Shown here: piece by piece, positions 1 through 17,500 of the stretch
Position numbering within the stretch: position 1 is the first letter of the stretch
Layout of the letters: every line of letters begins with the position of its first letter
Assembly: GCF_001949145.1 (NCBI RefSeq)
Contig: NW_019091369.1
Span: 2,868,570-2,932,569, forward strand
Direction: 5' to 3'
DNA: 64,000 bases
DNA from: Acanthaster planci
Lineage: Eukaryota > Echinodermata > Asteroidea > Valvatida > Acanthasteridae
Program-made: the position numbers and the translations under genes
The notes under the pieces: generated by a model
What the model was told of the DNA's origin: nothing
The model's input: only the letters and a program-made list of their open reading frames with translations
Database searches by the model: none

Positions 1-1689
1 ATGTTGAATTTCTCTTTGAGAAATAAGCAACGCAAAATGAATGGAGATGGAGGAACAAACTCTAAGTCCGAAGTCCAAACCAAGTTGCCCTGTATTCGAT
101 AGTTGTACGTGTTTGCCCCTTTTTTCTTCCATGATGCCTTTATGCTATTGTGCAAAATCACTCTTATACTAGGCCTATTAGGGACATGGAGGGAGAAGGG
201 GCCTTCCTCCATGGTAGGGATAAGACCAAGTTATAGGGGGATTATAAATTTTGAGATCCTGTTCCTATAATAGAAGGGAGAGTTACATTTTAACTTTTGA
301 ATTGACGTTGGGGTAGGCCTAGATGACTAGACTGTGACAACATGCTCAATAACTGTAGGGTGAATGTTGTCAAAAAAGGGTAGGGTTTTGAGGGAAATAT
401 TGAGGGGAAACTGTCAGTGTTTGAACACATGACACACGGTAGATTCAAAATTACATGGTTAGTTTATCAGTACAGTAAAAAGGTCACATTTTCTCACAAT
501 TTCAGAATTTGAAATTTCCAAAATTTGGGTCAGCGCAATAAAGAGAGTGTTGCCTTTCTTTTTTTTGGGGGGGGACCTAACAGTTTTGCAAGATTAAAAT
601 GTCAAAAAACTGGGGGGTCCCCAAGTATACATTACAACCCCCAATATGGTCATAATGGATGTAATCATGTAGCAGTCATTGACACTGACATCATGATGTG
701 GACCTAAGCCTATTTTATTATCTGTCCATGTGCGATGGCAATAAACCCGGAAGACAGAATCCCAATTAATGTATTCCCATTAAAAAAAGACAAGAGAATA
801 TCACAAACTCACAGTGGGTTCCTTCGAATCGAATGAAAATTACTTTCGGGTGTAGCGAAACCGTTCAGAAAGGGATTTGGCGTGGCGGTCAAATGCCCCG
901 TCGCGCCGACAACATCAGCTCCGCGGACAACTGTACACCTCTAGCGTACCGGTATCCGGTACCCGTACGTGCGCGCGTGGCGCTAGCTGCCGAGTTCTGG
1001 CAAGCTTACCGAAAGTGATGTTGCGTACATGTACATGCACAGTCCCGCTGAATAATACCAGCAAGGGTGGGGGCAAGCTGCATAATTACACGGTATAATG
1101 GTCACTCTGCCAGTCTTGAAAGGAGACTAGTCTTCGCGCCGGCGCGGCGTTTCCCCTTGACTTGAGTGAAATATTTGGAATTTAGACTTATTTTGACATT
1201 TTATGGCTCTTCTATGGATTTTTGTAACTGCGTCTATATTCTAAAAAAAGTGGATACATCAAAACCTATTTACAGTAAATGAGCATTTATATTTGCTTCG
1301 TGACAAAATAAATGAGGGATGCATTGTACGCGCTGTATTAAACTGAATGGGACGAAGAAAAAAATTTGCTTTTTATGCTCTAATAGCCTTTATTCAAGTC
1401 TGCTGACTGCACTCGTTATGTAAAAAAAAATTTATTCCAGGCACGAATTGGGACAGAAGTGTACCCCTAACAAGTCCAATCCCAACACTCCAGGCTATTG
1501 TCACTTAACACACCCCTTGATGTTTGAAAAGAATTCCTGTGATACCAGTATAACAGTGACCGACACAAAGGCAGGGGGGGGGCGTCTCTCTGTTCATGGC
1601 ACGAAATGGGACAAACGAATCTCGCAGGCATGTCGTGCTACGTTACAAGCCTATGAAATTTCAGTTACCTTCATAGGCTTGGACTTAGA

Positions 1690-2290
1690 CACGCAATATG
1701 GGTGCACTGAACCATGGAGGAAGGAGGGGACTCCTCCATGACTGAACCAAGTCAAGCTCCAGTGAAAAGAGTGTAAAATCAACCAAGTTTGGAGCCCCAT
1801 GGCAGGCAACTGAAGTCCCTGAGGCCTCTCAAACAAAAATCAATGTGTTGTTTGGTCCTTCAGATTTCATTTGATTTTAAATTTTAGTAGGTTAACTCAT
1901 GAATTTTTTAATTATCCGCCCAAAACAATCTCACCCCCCAAAAAGTGAATGTTGCCAAGCCTTCCCAGCTGCCATTTTTCAAATGACATCCCTCACCTTC
2001 CTAGGGCTCTTCTGACTAATTTTCAATCCCATTTTTGTCTGCTTTGCCCACAGATGGGTGCCCCTGAATCAACAGAGATGATCCTGGGCCATATTGACAC
2101 AATTCCACCATTTCTTTGCCCAAACAGACCCCTCTTTTTGAAACAATCTCTGAGGGTACTTTTGCGCGCCCCTGCTGGCGGAGAATTTTCCTTGAATTGG
2201 AACACTGCACCCATATGGTTATAATGGTACCCAGGAATTAGACCAAACCCTTGCCGCCGACCGGACGCACAAGCAAACACGAATGGAAGC
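1690..2290. repeat. Dispersed repeat, copy 1
   Basis: This segment is recognisably related to 39905-40435 in the same orientation. Shared landmarks, in order, are a GTGTAAAATCA word, a CCCTGAG word, CAAAACAA/CAAAATCACCCCC-AAAAAGTGA, GCCATTTTTCAA, a CAAACA...CTC-TTTTT...CAAA block and a TTTTC-CTTGAATT...TGCACCC block. Order and spacing are kept over about 500 bp although identity is only moderate. The type of element is unknown; no long open frame is present, so it is probably non-autonomous. Confidence 0.6.
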
Positions 2291-2308
2291 AGATCAGCCT
2301 GGGCATGG

Positions 2309-2453
2309 CAATCTGTAGCAAAAAAAAAGCGCCACACCATTGACTTGTGCACAAACTCACTGCTACACAGTGCTACATGGTGGGAAAGGAAAGGTCAGGG
2401 GTGGAAATCTGTAGCCAAAAAGTGCTACACCATTGACTTGTACACAAACTCAC
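2309..2453. repeat. Imperfect tandem duplication, about 95 bp period
   Basis: A segment of about 50 bp beginning AATCTGTAGC and containing CACACCATTGACTTGT and CACAAACTCAC occurs at 2309-2361 and again at 2405-2453 with a few substitutions. It is non-coding. Confidence 0.7.
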
Positions 2454-2559
2454 AGGGAAATTCTAAAGTCATTAATGCGCATGCGTGGGGTTAGCAATGC
2501 TACACGTACGTACAGACTGCCATGCCAGCCCTCATTTCTTTCGTCCCATTTCGTGCATC

Positions 2560-2671
2560 AATTAATTAAGTAAACGAGCTGATTCTCGACTTTTCAACAG
2601 CGCCACCAATATCGACGAGCACAGTGAAATATAAATGCGATCGTCAGAGTAAGACTGCTTGCTGTTTCTGG
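2560..2671 (+). promoter_or_regulatory. Possible CDK8 promoter and non-coding first exon
   Basis: A TATA-like word (AATATAAATG) at about 2627-2636 is followed within 45 bp by a good splice donor, CTG|GTAAGA, at 2671. A matching acceptor with a pyrimidine tract (TTCACAG) lies just before the CDK8 start, at about 3404-3410. This would fit an untranslated first exon spliced to the exon holding the ATG at 3436. It is inference from splice-site shape only. Confidence 0.25.
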
Positions 2672-3435
2672 TAAGAACAGTTCACACTTTAGACTGAGCA
2701 TGGATTCCGAATTTTTGAGGATTTGTGGCAAAAATGTTAACAATAAAGAGAAAAGGAAAAGATTAGCTATCATTTATAGCTTTGGTTTATTGTGATTGTT
2801 CTAAAGTGAAGGGGATTTGCACATAGGGCCTAGGCCCCCTAAGTACTAGTCCTAACGTTATGAACATCAATCTTGGCATGTTCACGAACCTGACATGACC
2901 TGATCTATCTGAGCTTGCATAGCTGGGTGTTGGAGACCATTTTGGAGATCAGATCAGACACATTACTGATTAACTGATTAACCAAACCAAATTCATATAA
3001 ATCCTCAAAAGCTTTAGATTTTAGGAAAATGAGCCCCTCCACCAATGTCCACTGTCATGCGTCAACAGTGGCACCACAAAATTATCCCCAGAACTGTGGG
3101 GTTTTTCATCCTCCACATTCCCACGAAAGCGGCGGGCAATGAACCTCAAAGTTCTGGGGTTAAAGAACTGTTACATGTAGGCCTGCCTGTTACTACGGTC
3201 ATGGTACAAATTAGTGGGAGAGAATTTGTACCACTAGGCACTACAACTTAAGCTGCGTGATGGTAACCGAAAGGATATAAAAAGACATCTGAATTTGGGA
3301 CTGAGGAACATTTCCAAAAGTGTGGGGAAATATTGGACAAATAAACTGTGGACATGGTGGAATGGTGTATGCTGCAAACAAGGTTACTTTTCCTTTTTCA
3401 GTTCACAGGTTGAACAGAGACGACCGGTCGTAGCC

Positions 3436-9553
<6,118 letters not shown>

Positions 9554-10313
9554 GGGCCGGAGAAACCACCCCCCCCTCCGCTGTGGAAGAGAGGAGCGGG
9601 TAGTCAGCAGCAGTGACTCTGAGAGACTGCTGCAGTTTTGTTGGATGGCTATCTGCTGCAAGAGGAAAAAAAAAGCGCTGAAATGCTGTTAAGGACAGCT
9701 CTTTGGTCTCGCCAGTGCTGCAGCGAGCAACAATGCCAATGGTCATGCAGCAACAGCAGCGGCCGCAGAAACTGCTGTAGTTGAACGGCATCCTGAACGA
9801 CTGGGTGCTGGTGAACACAGCAACAGATGTTGACAACGTCAACAGCAAAGATACATTGACAATGTGGCACAAGTTTTAAAAACTGCCATGGTTCCTCCAC
9901 TAAAATTGTGAGACTCCAAAGCAAGACTTTACCTGCAGCAAACACAGCAGCAATGACACAGACGTTTAGAAATAATGCAGCACCATGACGGCGATGTGGA
10001 AAAGAAAAAACAAAACAAAACAAAAAAAGCTGCCGTCGGCAGACACGTGTAAAATTCAGGGCATTTCAGGTTGTGAAAAAATGAACTGTACTAGCAGTGA
10101 TACCAACAAATTGACAAACAATAGTAGGTGTGTAGAAATATTCCATAAAGTGAAGTTTGAAAGGACCTGGTTTTGTTGAACAGTAAGTTATGTGCATTTT
10201 TCTCTAATTTTGTTCGTATAAAAAAGTTTTAAATTAACCTTTAATTCTTCAGCTGCAGAAAGCAAACGGGCACAGCATAGAAATGCAAATGTTTACATTA
10301 TTATTTAGTCTTC

Positions 10314-10319
10314 AATAAA
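10314..10319 (+). terminator. Candidate CDK8 polyadenylation signal
   Basis: An AATAAA hexamer about 760 bp after the CDK8 stop codon, the first clear one on this strand. The 3' UTR before it contains CAG/CAA-rich stretches (9730-9770). Confidence 0.45.
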
Positions 10320-10496
10320 CATTTGTCTGACAACTTACAAGTGATTATTTCAACATTATTAAGTTGATATTTATTTGCGTACTGTTCCCATCATTATCAG
10401 TTCTCTAGGAATTCAGAGATTTATATCCGATCTCATTTCACCATATGATGTTCTGCAGATGAACAAGGAAAAAAACTTTTGACATCTAAAAAACTG

Positions 10497-10976
10497 TAGG
10501 ACTGAGTCAATTCGAATAATTTACAATACGAACGTTCGACCTTCAATTCAATGGAACATCTGAATATTCGGTCATACCAACTGACAGATTCTTGATAAAC
10601 AAACCATATACTAAATCAGTTGCAAAAATGCACTCAATTTTACATTATAATCAATATAATAGCTTCTCAAGTCTAGGGGTATCTTCTGCCTCGATCTAAC
10701 AAGATTTAAAGATGAACAATACTTCTTTCCCTGTTGGAAATTTCTGTTCCTTTTCATTTTTTTTCAATGAATAATTCACTTTTTGAATCATTGTAAGATT
10801 TCTGTCGCTTTTCAGTTGAATCTGCCTGAAACAAGCCTCCAAGATGCAATTTTTCTCATTTAAAACAAAAGAAATTCTCCCTTTTCGTGAATTTTGCATT
10901 CAAATATTCAAATTCGGAAGATAATATTGGAATGTTAGGTTATTGACCGAATATTCGGATATCCAGCACAGCCCTA
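10497..10976. mobile_element. hAT-like non-autonomous DNA transposon (MITE), degraded
   Basis: The right end reads outward as TAGGGCTGTGCTGGATATCC, a terminus typical of hAT elements. The left end starts TAGGACTGAGTCAATTCGAA, a diverged match. Inside, GAATATTCGGTCA (about 10562) is repeated inverted as TGACCGAATATTC (about 10944). The flanks are AAAAACTG on the left and ATAAACTG on the right, 7 of 8 matching, as expected for an 8-bp hAT target duplication. No transposase frame is present. It lies between the two convergent genes CDK8 and ASCC3. Confidence 0.55.
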
Positions 10977-11373
10977 ATAAACTGCCAAAACTAAGTATAC
11001 TTAGCCCATTTTGTGGTTGAAATATTTTTCTTAACTCGCCAAATATTCCCCTTTTCTCCCTCAAAAGTGATTCATCCATTTATTTTTCAAAACTCTAATT
11101 TCTCGTTATTATTTTCAACAACAGGTATTCAACTAATATAACCCTTGAATGCGAACAATTTGAAAATAACTCTACTTTTGAAAGTAAACTTTCTGTACAT
11201 AGACAAGAAAGCCTTTAGATAAACACATTTTGGCATTTTTTGTTCGGGTGGAAGCAGCAAATAGTAACCAAAAAGAGAAAAAAAATCTTGAATTAATTCA
11301 AGAAAGAAAAAAAATGGAAAAGATGGCATCTATTTCATATTTGCATTTCGTAGCATTGGTTGGTACCATGTTC

Positions 11374-11379
11374 TTTATT
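11374..11379 (-). terminator. Candidate ASCC3 polyadenylation signal
   Basis: AATAAA on the minus strand about 200 bp past the ASCC3 stop codon, a normal distance for a short 3' UTR. Confidence 0.5.
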
Positions 11380-11575
11380 ACACTGTTGTCACTTTAATGT
11401 ATTCAGCTGCCATTTTGACAGTAACCATGAGACAACTGGTACCCAGCAGTTATTTGGTGGTCCTAAACAGACTGGATCTGCACAGCCAAGCATCAACTGG
11501 TCTTGCACCTTGTCTTCTACTACTACTGTGTAAATGTGGTTGGTAGTAAGTAGAACAGTCGCCAGAGCTTTGAAT

Positions 11576-14500
11576 TCATTCTTGGTAGTGCTCCACCAGT
11601 TCGTCTAGTTCCCCGTCTTCCAGCATCACCTCAGTGTTGAACTGTGCAGTGATGTCAGCCTCTTGTACATCGAGGCACACACTGTATTGTTGATCCATGC
11701 CCAAGTAGCAGTCACTCATGATATACAAAGCATAGATAACACGACCTGTGACAAAGCCAAAAAAAAGGTTTCAAAAGGAGACCCCTGATAACCTACTTCC
11801 GAGTGTGCAAGCGAGAAAGTCAGTTATGTAGCTCTTTGTTCTTGCTGAACATACAGATGGTCCAAGAGCTGAGCCCTGCATCTTGAAAGCTTACCTACGG
11901 TCTCTGGGGTGTAGAAAGCCAGCTGTACTACATTGCGTGAGCTGACGTAACCGATCCGCTTCAAGGCCAGCAGCTCTTTGCTCTCAAGGTCTCCCAGGAC
12001 GATGAACCAACCCTCGTGTTTGGACTTGGGGAAGCGGGGGGCATGGCACTTGGTGTCATGCTGAGGTGAAGGAGACAAAAGATAAAGAACCTTGAAGAAA
12101 AAGAAACTGTGTACCGGAAGGGTGTAGTCTGGTTAATAAACTACCAAATTACCAAACCTTGAAAAAGGTTATAGCTTAGACTCCACTCCAGCTACCAGTG
12201 TAGCCTCTGCTCCAGCCTACCTGACGTTGTCTGTACAGTCTCCTTAGGTCAACCTGTAGCACATATTCCTGGTCGGCATGGACAGGGAGGTAGTCGCTGT
12301 CTTTTGGAACGCCAGCTTAGAAATGGACAAGGTAAAAAAGGATCAGAAAAGAAGCAGTGTTTGGAGACTGACTGGAAGAAGGGAAAGAAGACTTACGGGG
12401 GTTGATGGCATAAATAAGTTTGACAAATTTATACCGTGGATAAAAATGAATTATGTTTGCAACACTATATTTTTTCTTGAACAATCTTCTGAATTCCTTT
12501 CCCATTTGTTAAATCTGATTTATAATTTTGGGAGTAAGGGAGGTAGTCCTAGGTGAATTTTGTTCAAGGTCTTCTCGGGAAGTTTTAACCAGGGCCCAGT
12601 TCCGACTGGTCTTACTGATGTACGTGGTTGGTAGGAGCCTGTCTTCCTCCTCTCCTCCGTCGGCCCACCAGCCACGGACGCTCAGCTTGGGTTCAATCAC
12701 CGGCAGCCTCTGCAGAACATTCCATATCTGTGAGGGGGTGATACAGCGTGTTTAGGAAGAGGCAAGATAGGCAGGCAGATAGCCCAACAAACCCGTGGCC
12801 TGACTCTTGGACAGACAACCCTACAAAAACCTGTGGCCTGACTTATGGACAGACGGTCTGACAGACCAGCAGACTGAAAAGGCAGTAACATATCAGACCC
12901 GTACAGCTTGCTATCAATTCTTTTCAAGACACTGCAAATTTGGGAGTGCAATATTTTACGATGTTGCATGACTCAGTAATACGTATCAGTCATTTTGTCA
13001 CAAGCCCTAAGTGTCAAGTAAGTGGTGCTGACTAAATACAAGACTGGCCAACGCAGATTGAATTTGCCAGTTTTCATCTTCCATCCATTCAAGCATTACC
13101 TGTAAACTCTTGTACGTTTTTAGTTAACACTGCAGACCACTTTCCAACAACAGACTCACATCTTCAAGGTGTCCATCGGAGACTTCTGGGGTCAACATCT
13201 TCTGCAGGATAGATCTATTTCCTCGACACACTGCAAGGAGCTCTGGCAAGCTTTGGATTGGGGCAGATCTCTTCCCTTTGGAAGGAGGTCTGTCGAATAA
13301 GGCAACAAGAAACCACAAATCAACTTTCAGAGTAAAAATGGATTCTGAGCAAGGATCATAAACATTGTGGTGGGGCCAAGGAGGGCACATCACCTGTACT
13401 TATTAGTTAACGGGAGCCAATGGTGCACAGTGTGCATGACCAGTTTTCAACTAAATGTGCACAAATCTGCCATATTGACACGGTGAATATCAAGAGTCTA
13501 TGTGTGACAATATCTAGACTTAAAGATATACACTCGTGCATCTCACTTGCTGCAATCATACAAGCAGACAGTGTGTAAGACGTCCGGCCCAAGCGAACTT
13601 TTCCACTTACTTGAAACAGTGAAGGATGTTGTGCTCTACGTGCGGCAGGGTTAGTAAAGCGCTGTCATGCAGCCAACGTCCTTGCAGCGTCATCTGCACC
13701 AGGTTCATGATTCGCAGGGCTGTGGCCAGCCAGCCCTGATCAGCTGAAACATCAATCATTGCCTGCATACACAACAAAGAAATCCATTGAACTTTAAACA
13801 GAAACTATGCCCTTCAAGATAATGAACTACTAATCACAGACGCAGCTGCTAATGACACACACAAATCCCGTAATCACAATAATGCTATCACTGGTCATCT
13901 GCAGTGGCCCCCAGCAATGGTGGTGAGTAGTGTGACCACTATTGTACATAGCTACTGTTTTGTGACAGTCGCTTTGCCAGTCGCCATTAAGGGGGCTATC
14001 GGGAATGTCCAGTGAAACATCACTATTTATCCATAAAGATTCAAAACATGAAACCTATAAACAAGAAAAGTATGTGAATCAGGTACATTTCAATTTTAAC
14101 AGTCAAGTCTTAACCCCGACCTCAACGCCAGGATTCTTTTGACCGCGACTGCTGGGCTGCGGTATGCCCAGTATGTGCTCTGTCCAGCAGCAGGCCCACA
14201 TTGAACCAGCAGCTGCATGGTGAATAGACTGTATGTGTGGTATGCACTAATCCTCACACAAAGCCACGGCTGTCGCCATCTACCAGTAATTAAGGGGTTA
14301 ACAGTAACACCCAACACACACAGTGTTACCATTTTTCACTGACTGCGTACAGCTCCAGTGCCATCTTGGCACGTACTTGCATGATTCGTATGGACTGGTC
14401 CAGCACTGATTTCAGATCCGTGGCATAGTCGCTGGAAGGTAAGGGTTGCCTCTCGTAGTGGGCCTGCAGCAGAAGGTGTGTCTTGGTGTGAGGGCTGTCG

Positions 14501-17500
14501 AAGGAGTGAGGGTTGACCTCTAATGGGAGCTTCTTAGCCAGGTCACTGCAGAAAAACAAGGAAAAGTGGGATTTATCGACGGAGAGTGAATGGCAGAAGG
14601 AAGATAAATCTCACATTTTGTATTTTGAAAATAATGAGAATAGAATCAGTAGATTCAGTAGACTCTGACCTGTTGATTCCGTCTTCATTGTGTCTGACAG
14701 GAAGCATCTCATACTCATGGGCGTCCTAAAAAAAAATCAGTTGCGTTATTGTCTCTTCGATGACATTTCCACTAAACTTTAAACTTCTTCTTGGAGACTC
14801 AGAAAATGTCCTGAAGGAATCCTGAATAAAGATAGGCTTTAGTTGATAAAACCATGTCAGAAACGGTACAAGACAAAACATGGTGTTTGTTGCATGTGCA
14901 TGAGAATATATGTTCAACTCTATCCGGTTTGTAAGTGACTTCATTATACACACGGACGCAACACAATTTGCAGGCTCCCATTGGACGATTGCTGAAGTTG
15001 CACGTTAACTTCCGGTTCCATGTAAACGGCGATCAATGCATATAACTCTATGTGCTGTGCATGTGCAGTGGACATGGTTTAAACTGAAGTGACGTCACAC
15101 TTACAAACAGGATTCAAACAAGGATTGAGAAGGAAGGCGACAAAGGGAAGGTTTGTCGTGGAGCAATTCTTGGAATTCAAGAGGATAACGCCTTTATTTG
15201 AACAACTCACAGAGAGAATTGTGATGAGGTCAATCAAACTGGTGTCAGGCCCAAGAGTATCTCTGAACATGCGGACTGACTGGTGATGCAGGTAGTAGAA
15301 AGAGCAGATACGACCCAGGGTCAGGGGCTCGATGCTACGGTTATCCTGGGAAGAAGGACAAAAATAACGACACAGATTTCCCCTGACATTTTGAAAATAT
15401 GGATGAGGAGGGCCTGTTGTTTAAACATGCTGGGACATTGCAAAGATTGTCCGAGCTGTGTTGAGAAAATCTGCACATATTTTCGGAACAGGCGTGAAAA
15501 AGTTTTAGAAAGTACACGACAACTGTCAGAGGTTTGTAAAAAAGCTTCCACAGTTCTGTTTATACAGCTCCTTTGAAACCGATCACAGCACCACAACATC
15601 ATGTTTGTTAGTTAATCATACTGAAAACCACTGCCGGGGTTTACTGGCCGCTCACCTCGCCGATAGCCAGGCAGTAACAGTTCTCCAGTTCCAGCAGAGA
15701 TCTCTCCACAAGGAAGGAGAGGTACTTGTTGATGCTGGTGTGGTCTGTCTCCTCCAACTTGTAGTAACTTCAAAAAAAGATGTTTTAGTATATCTTTATG
15801 CCATCTGGCAAAAATAACTGAGATCCAACAGAGTATTCTAAAACAGCAAGTTGACCCAGTAGAGCCAAAAATAGCCGGCAACATATCCGGACACAAAATG
15901 GCTTCACATTACAGCAGTGCACAGACAGGCTGCATGTGCTATTAAATAAGGATACCATTTTGTGTCCAGGTTTCCAAAACTCTCTTCGTCTGTGGCTAAG
16001 AGTTCATTTCTCTTCACGATCAAGTCACATGATAAGGCTTGATACCTAAGTAACTGCAAGTCCTATCCTGGAAGGTACCGCTACCTGGGATTCATGACAA
16101 GCCTTCGGAAGAAATATGTCCAGGTGATGTAGTCCATGGCGTCTTGCTTGGAGGAGATGGTACCGGCGACAATCTCTGCGTTGAGATGCTCAGCCAGCAC
16201 GTCTAGCAAACTAAAACAGAGAAATGACCTCAAGGAGTGAATCCAAGAACATCCTTGATTGTGTACTTGTTTAATCTAAGCATTTATCAAGCCTAGATCT
16301 TATATCACCTGGCCACTTATAAGGATCTGATTTTGGAAGCAAATGAGCAGATTCAAAAGAGTGGCTGTGAAGTAAATGATTTGAGGTGCCTGATAAAGAA
16401 AATCATGAAGCTATAACACAGAAATGCAGTTCATTCTCGGAGTGGCAACGTTTTTAAAACCACTGTCAAACTCTGGGAGTTCATCAATTAGTCAGGTACC
16501 AGTGAATCCACCTACTTGGACTCGACGGGGAATGGCTCGTACAGGAACTTCTTGTAGAAGTGCTTCTTGATGTCCTGGACAAAGATGACGGCCGTGCCTT
16601 GGTCGTCAAACTGGGGTCGCCCAGCTCTGCCCATCATCTGCAGAACATCTGGGGAACAACTGAACTGTTAGTAAATCCCGGCGTTGAATCTGGTTTCATT
16701 GTAAGTCATCAAGAGTCACTCATAACTTGTTTAGTCTCAAGTCCCATCATGAGCGATTCGAATGAACTTTGACCACGGCAAAAGGGAGACACACCTGTGA
16801 TGGGGAAGTCGACGTATCGCTTGGTTTTGCCGTCAAAGAACTCTGTCCCCTTGATCACCACAAGATGGGCGGGAAAGTTGACTCCCCAAGCCAGGGTGCT
16901 GGTGGCTATCAAAACCTGCACAAGACAAAGGAGGTTTGGGCTAGGAAGATAAGTCAATTTGACGACAATACAAGCAGAAAGGACTCAGGTTTACACAACT
17001 TGTCAAAATCAATGAGCAAATATAAAGACCACCATACCTGTATCTTCTGGTTGACAAAGAGCTCCTCCACAGTCCTACGATCTCTCTCGTGGAGGCCAGC
17101 GTGGTGCATACCTATACCGAAGGCTAGACACAACTTGAGGTTGGTGTCCTTGATGCCACTGATGATGTTCTCAATCTAAACAGCAAGGAAGAGGGTGATA
17201 AGGTCACGCATCACACAAACGAGACGCCACTAAACAGAAAATCCTGCTCGGCAAAATTCGGTGTAATTGAATCAGTTGAGAACCACTTGAATGCACGATA
17301 CAATGTTTGTTATTTGGCTGGTAACCTGATTTTTCAAGGGCTGATCCAATTTCTGGGCGGGTTATCTGATACCTCGACAGTGTGAGGTGGAACCTGGACA
17401 ATCTTGGCAAGATTTCTGCTAATTCGGCAACTTGAATACCATTCCACTTTACCGCGTCTTGCATATGTAAAGAAGAAACCTCTGTACTTGTGAGAATCAC

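Larger units (their letters stand above)
1..2560. other. Repeat-rich DNA upstream of CDK8, no gene recognised
   Basis: No open frame here resembles a protein I know. The stretch contains a GC/CpG-rich patch at about 880-1010 and another at 1130-1150, short hairpins, and a dispersed repeat described separately. The CpG-rich patches could be a promoter of a gene reading off the left edge, but nothing in the sequence proves it. Confidence 0.5.
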
